From contig JAAZJI010000028.1 in NCBI GenBank assembly GCA_012800465.1, positions 1-8,495 of the forward strand: 8,495 bases of DNA. Reading direction: 5' to 3'. Shown one piece after another: positions 5,782-8,495 of the stretch (position 1 is its first letter; each line of letters starts with the position of its first letter). The notes below the pieces were generated by a model. That model was not told where the DNA came from and ran no database searches. It was given only the letters and a program-made list of their open reading frames with translations. Position numbers and translations under genes: made by a program. Origin of the DNA: Spirochaetales bacterium. GTDB taxonomy: Bacteria; Spirochaetota; Spirochaetia; Sphaerochaetales; Sphaerochaetaceae.

Positions 5782-6716
5782 TCCCGACCTTTCTCCTCTT
5801 TGCGGTAGGTGCGGATCATCTCGACGATCGGTCCGTTGTTGACCGCTTCGAGCTTCTTCACCTCGTTCAATCCGATGCCGAGCAGGATCATCACGATCGC
5901 CCGCTTGGGTCGGCGCTCCGCTTCCTCGAACGCCTCGGCCGCTTCTTCAGGGCTGCAGCCGGTCGCCTGCCGGATCAGGCGCTTGGATCGCTCGACCAGC
6001 TTCGCATTCACCGGAGTAAGGTCGACCATCAGGTTCCCATAGACCTTCCCCAGCCGGATCATGCTGGTGGTGGTGAGCATGTTCAGCACGAGCTTCTGCG
6101 CGGTTCCCGCCTTCATCCGCGTCGAACCGGTGAGGACTTCCGGCCCGACATCGAGGAAGATCCGATGGTCGGCGTGGAGGAAGGTCCGGGAGTGCTCGTT
6201 GCAGGAGATCGCCCCGACCACCGCTCCGATCGACCGGGCCCATTTCATCGCCCCGATCACATAGGGGGCCTGACCGCTGGCGGTCAGACCGACGAGCACG
6301 TCATCCTTGGAGAATCCCCGTCCGATGAGCTCGTCGATTCCATCCTCTTCATGGTCTTCCGCGTTCTCGACGGCCCGGACGAGGGCTTCACGCCCACCTG
6401 CGATGACCCCCTGGACCATCTCCGGGCTCACTCCGAAGGTCGGAGGACACTCGGAGGCATCGAGGACTCCCAGCCGGCCGCTGGTGCCCGCTCCGATGTA
6501 GAAGAGTCTGCCGCCCTTCCTGAAAGCGGCGACGATGGCTTCGATCAGGGTCGCGATGCGGGGAATCTGGGTTTCAACCACGTAGGGGACGCTCTTGTCC
6601 TCGTCGTTGATCAACTGAAGCACCTGCAGCGTGGTCATCTCGTCGATGTTGGAAGTCCGGACGTTCCGCTGCTCGGTAGTGAGCGAATCCAGTGCATAGT
6701 CGATCCCATATTTCAT
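5778..6716 (-). CDS. murQ: N-acetylmuramic acid 6-phosphate etherase MurQ
   Basis: A 312-residue cytoplasmic SIS-fold lyase/hydrolase that cleaves the D-lactyl ether of MurNAc-6-phosphate to GlcNAc-6-phosphate and D-lactate. The family pattern is nearly complete: LTTEQRN at 12-18 with NIDEM following, LFYIGAGTSGRLGVLDASECP at 71-91, where E89 matches a catalytic Glu of the E. coli enzyme, AVENAED at 115-121 with E120 as the probable second Glu, TASGQAPYV at 145-153, EVLTGSTRMKAGTAQK at 193-208, and GKVYGNLMVDL at 223-233. The C-terminal UBA-like helical segment is present. Start choice: the ATG at 6716 has AGGAG 8 bases upstream and matches the usual N-terminus; the frame is open far beyond, but that stretch is antisense to anmK. 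It is first in a murQ-murR operon and divergent from anmK. Confidence 0.97.
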   Translation of the reverse strand: MKYGIDYALDSLTTEQRNVRTSNIDEMTTLQVLQLINDEDKSVPYVVETQIPRIATLIEAIVAAFRKGGRLFYIGAGTSGRLGVLDASECPPTFGVSPEMVQGVIAGGREALVRAVENAEDHEEDGIDELIGRGFSKDDVLVGLTASGQAPYVIGAMKWARSIGAVVGAISCNEHSRTFLHADHRIFLDVGPEVLTGSTRMKAGTAQKLVLNMLTTTSMIRLGKVYGNLMVDLTPVNAKLVERSKRLIRQATGCSPEEAAEAFEEAERRPKRAIVMILLGIGLNEVKKLEAVNNGPIVEMIRTYRKEEKGRE

Positions 6717-6738
6717 ATGTCCCTCTCCTCGCACCCCT

Positions 6739-6767
6739 ACTGTATCATCGACCTGAAGCGTTGTAAA
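6739..6767 (-). promoter_or_regulatory. Predicted sigma70-type promoter of murQ-murR
   Basis: On the minus strand TTTACA (6762-6767, five of six to consensus) and TACAGT (6739-6744, four of six) are exactly 17 bases apart. A start near 6732 would give a leader of about 16 bases that includes the AGGAG at 6725-6729. In contrast to the two plus-strand kinases, this gene has a normal leader and ribosome binding site. Confidence 0.55.
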
Positions 6768-6782
6768 GAAAAATTGTTTCAA
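6761..6782. repeat. Imperfect inverted repeat in the murQ-anmK control region, possible MurR operator
   Basis: The plus strand reads TTGTAAA, eight bases, then GTTTCAA; the arms match at five of seven positions. It covers the murQ -35 box and ends 6 bases before the anmK -35 box, the right place for one regulator to control both genes. A TGAAA at 6797-6801 forms a further, widely spaced partner for the TTTCA at 6777-6781. The assignment is weak: it rests on position and on the TGAAA/TTTCA half-sites. Confidence 0.3.
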
Positions 6783-6788
6783 TAATCG

Positions 6789-6817
6789 TTGCGCTGTGAA
6801 ATTATGTATCATATACT
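6789..6817 (+). promoter_or_regulatory. Predicted sigma70-type promoter of anmK, likely leaderless
   Basis: TTGCGC at 6789-6794 and TATACT at 6812-6817 (five of six to TATAAT) are exactly 17 bases apart. Seven bases (GATCCAT) then lead straight to the ATG at 6825, so the transcript should begin at or next to the AUG. There is no purine-rich Shine-Dalgarno sequence in this stretch. The ATG itself sits in the palindrome TCCATATGGA (6820-6829). Confidence 0.6.
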
Positions 6818-6824
6818 GATCCAT

Positions 6825-7982
6825 ATGGAAAAGACCTCGTTGTTCATCGGTCTCATGAGCGGCACGTCGATGGACGGAATCGATGCGGTTCTCGTCGAAA
6901 TCACCGAAGAAGATTCCGCGATCAAAGCGGTCAAACTGCTTGATCTCGCCTCGATCGGATACACCCCCGAACTCAAGGACCTCCTGCTCGGACTCTGTGG
7001 GCGGACGACGGATATCGATACCCTCACCCGGGCCCATTTCGGACTGGGCGAATGGAACGCTCAGGCGGTTCTCCGGCTTCTTGCCAAGACGAAGGTGGAT
7101 CCGAAGGAGATCGCCGCGATCGGGATGCACGGACAGACGATCTGGCACGCCCCGACGAAACGCCCCTTCCCCGGAATCACCGATCCTTTTGAAATCGGCG
7201 GTACGCTTCAGATCGGCAATCCCCAGGTCGTGGCTCTCCGGACGGGCATCCCGGTGATCAGCGACTTCCGCGCCGCCGATGTCGCCCTTGGAGGCGAAGG
7301 GGCTCCTCTGGCGCTCATCATCGACCACCTCCTCTTCGGTGAAGCGGGCAAGACCGTCGCGGTGCAGAATATCGGAGGAATCGGAAACGTGACGGTCCTG
7401 CCTAGGACGGGCGAGCTCTACGCGTTCGACACCGGCCCGGGAAACATGGTCATCGATGCGCTCATCCGGCGCTTTGCCGGCCTGCCCTACGATGACGGGG
7501 GATCGATCGCTTCCCGGGGAACGATCGATGAGATTCTTCTGCATCGCCTGATGGACGACCCCTACTTCGCCCTTTCCCCGCCGAAATCGACCGGGAGGGA
7601 GGTCTACGGGGCTCCATACGTTCAGCGCCTGGTCGAAATGGCCGAACACCTTTCGGCCGAAGACCTCATCGCGACGGCCACCGCCTTCACCGCCTGTTCG
7701 ATCGCCGACGGCTATAAGCGCTTCGTGATCCCCCGACACGGTCTTGACCGGGTGGTCGTAAGCGGCGGCGGGGCCAAGAACAGGACGCTCATTTCCCATC
7801 TTGAATCCTACCTCGACCGTGAAGTGGTGACCGGGGAGGCGTACGGCGTCCCCGACCAGGGACGGGAAGCGATGGCGTTCGCCCTCCTTGCCCATGAATC
7901 CTTGAACGGGCGACCGTCAAACTTCCCGCTGGCCACCGGAGCGGCCAAGCGGACGATCCTCGGGACGATCACCCTGCAATGA
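6825..7982 (+). CDS. anmK: Anhydro-N-acetylmuramic acid kinase AnmK
   Basis: A 385-residue ASKHA-fold kinase that opens the 1,6-anhydro ring of anhydro-MurNAc while phosphorylating it, giving MurNAc-6-phosphate for MurQ. Motifs in order: FIGLMSGTSMDGIDAVL at residues 7-23 (phosphate loop), IGMHGQTIWHAP at 99-110, LQIGNPQVVALRTGIPV at 128-144, SDFRAADVALGGEGAP at 146-161 with D152 as the expected catalytic Asp, NIGGIGNVTVL at 182-192, AFDTGPGNMVIDA at 200-212, PPKSTGREVYG at 252-262, and VVVSGGGAKN at 310-319. Length is normal. ATG 6825 gives the standard N-terminus and sits just after a promoter; ATG 6804 in the same frame lies upstream of the -10 box and is unlikely. Divergent from murQ, the next enzyme of the pathway. 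It implies that the cell makes or meets anhydro-muropeptides, the products of lytic transglycosylases. Confidence 0.97.
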   Translation: MEKTSLFIGLMSGTSMDGIDAVLVEITEEDSAIKAVKLLDLASIGYTPELKDLLLGLCGRTTDIDTLTRAHFGLGEWNAQAVLRLLAKTKVDPKEIAAIGMHGQTIWHAPTKRPFPGITDPFEIGGTLQIGNPQVVALRTGIPVISDFRAADVALGGEGAPLALIIDHLLFGEAGKTVAVQNIGGIGNVTVLPRTGELYAFDTGPGNMVIDALIRRFAGLPYDDGGSIASRGTIDEILLHRLMDDPYFALSPPKSTGREVYGAPYVQRLVEMAEHLSAEDLIATATAFTACSIADGYKRFVIPRHGLDRVVVSGGGAKNRTLISHLESYLDREVVTGEAYGVPDQGREAMAFALLAHESLNGRPSNFPLATGAAKRTILGTITLQ

Positions 7983-7985
7983 AGT

Positions 7986-8024
7986 GGACCGCCGCCTCGT
8001 TGGTGGAGTTCCGGTCCTTTCTCT
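7986..8024 (+). terminator. Intrinsic terminator-like hairpin after anmK
   Basis: GGACCG (7986-7991) pairs with CGGTCC (8012-8017). Inside it, CCGCC (7992-7996) pairs with GGTGG (8002-8006, one G-U) around a 5-base loop, leaving a 5-base bulge on the 3' side. A pyrimidine tail TTTCTCT follows at 8018-8024. It begins 3 bases after the anmK stop. The bulge and the short, interrupted U-run make it a moderate prediction. Confidence 0.5.
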
Positions 8025-8027
8025 GAT

Positions 8028-8037
8028 AGGATATCCT
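8028..8037. repeat. 10-base perfect palindrome upstream of the ribokinase-family gene
   Basis: AGGATATCCT reads the same on both strands and lies 18 bases before the ATG at 8056, where a -10 region or operator would be expected. I could not pair it with a convincing -35 box. It may be a small operator or chance. Confidence 0.3.
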
Positions 8038-8055
8038 GTAGACAAGGAGAGAACC

Positions 8056-8495
8056 ATGGGCAAGGCGCTGTGTTTCGGATCATTGAACATCGACTACGTC
8101 TATGACGTGCCGCACATTCTTCGACCGGGGGAGACGCTCGCCTCGACGAATCGGACGATCTATCCCGGAGGAAAGGGTCTGAACCAGTCGATCGCCCTTG
8201 CGAAAGCGGGAGTGGAGACCTTCCACGCCGGGGCCATCGGTGAAGAGGGCGGACTGCTACTCGAAATGCTTCAAAAGGGCGGAGTGGACACCCGATTCGT
8301 CCGGACGGTCGAAGGATTGTCGGGGCACACCGTCATCCAGCGGGATATCCGCGGGAGGAACAACATCATCCTGTACGGCGGCGCGAACCGGGCGATCACC
8401 GAGGAGCAGATCGATGAGACCCTTCGGCACTTTTCTTCCGGTGACCATCTCCTGCTCCAGAACGAGATCAACCTCATCCCCTCGATCATGACCAA
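8056..8495 (+). CDS. Ribokinase-like PfkB-family sugar kinase (3' end beyond the window)
   Basis: The first 146 residues of a PfkB-family kinase; the frame is open to the edge and roughly half the usual 300 residues is present. GSLNIDYVYDVP at 8-19, LRPGETL at 22-28 and the PfkB signature 1 GGKGLNQS at 38-45 place it among ribokinases, which phosphorylate ribose at O5. LAKAGVETFHAGAIGEEG and the GGANRAIT stretch near 108-115 also match. The catalytic GAGD motif would lie beyond the right edge, so substrate choice within PfkB cannot be settled. AAGGAG at 8044-8049, 6 bases before the ATG at 8056, fixes the start. The hairpin after anmK and the 73-base gap suggest a separate transcript, so it may be unrelated to amino-sugar salvage. 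Confidence 0.88.
   Translation, partial: MGKALCFGSLNIDYVYDVPHILRPGETLASTNRTIYPGGKGLNQSIALAKAGVETFHAGAIGEEGGLLLEMLQKGGVDTRFVRTVEGLSGHTVIQRDIRGRNNIILYGGANRAITEEQIDETLRHFSSGDHLLLQNEINLIPSIMT

Noticed and set aside
6717..7895. Long N-terminal extension of the murQ reading frame, open antisense through most of anmK.
   Set aside because: MurQ homologues begin at the MKYGIDYALDSLTTEQ start at 6716, which has its own AGGAG and promoter. The extension lies wholly opposite clear anmK coding sequence and has no recognisable domain.
1..8495. A defence system, CRISPR array, mobile element or phage remnant.
   Set aside because: Every gene seen belongs to sugar uptake, amino-sugar salvage, its regulation or a PfkB kinase. 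No array-like repeats, transposase motifs or integrase signatures were found on either strand.

Overview
The window is a compact, gene-dense bacterial segment of roughly 60% G+C. It is organised almost entirely around salvage of peptidoglycan amino sugars: N-acetylmuramic acid (MurNAc), 1,6-anhydro-MurNAc and GlcNAc. No gap between genes exceeds about 110 bases, and no rRNA, tRNA, CRISPR array, insertion sequence or phage gene is seen. The host is probably a diderm. AnmK acts on anhydro-MurNAc, the product of lytic transglycosylases. The solute-binding protein has a signal peptide ending in AQGAKE, a style I associate with spirochaete transport proteins. Spirochaetota is therefore a tentative guess, not a conclusion.

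Layout. A minus-strand block reads, in transcription order, a NamZ-type exo-N-acetylmuramidase (3948-2884), a two-domain NagZ beta-N-acetylglucosaminidase (2891-1338), a GNAT acetyltransferase (1345-851) and an ABC-importer solute-binding protein (773 to beyond base 1). The first three overlap by 8 bases at each junction. A 77-base gap containing two inverted repeats precedes the binding protein. Divergent from namZ, only 47 bases away, is a BadF/NAGK-type amino-sugar kinase (3996-4925, MurK-like). It converges on, and overlaps by 29 bases, the 3' end of a second minus-strand operon, murQ (6716-5778) then murR (5781-4897), which overlap by ATGA. anmK (6825-7982) diverges from murQ across a 108-base region with two good sigma70-like promoters. 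A terminator-like hairpin follows anmK, and then a ribokinase-family gene (8056 onward) runs off the right edge.

How the genes fit together (inference from family knowledge): muropeptide-derived sugars enter, possibly through the ABC importer whose binding protein starts here. NamZ and NagZ, which both lack signal peptides, would cleave MurNAc-GlcNAc and GlcNAc-MurNAc bonds in the cytoplasm. The MurK-like kinase would phosphorylate MurNAc and/or GlcNAc, and AnmK would convert anhydro-MurNAc to MurNAc-6-phosphate. MurQ would then remove lactate to give GlcNAc-6-phosphate. MurR is the likely sensor. No PTS transporter (MurP), amidase, NagA or NagB is in the window.

The most unusual observations are regulatory. 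Both plus-strand kinases have a near-consensus promoter whose -10 box ends 6-7 bases before the ATG, with no Shine-Dalgarno sequence, which predicts leaderless mRNAs. A perfect 9+9 inverted repeat straddles the amino-sugar kinase -10 box and start codon, and another 9+9 repeat precedes the binding-protein gene.
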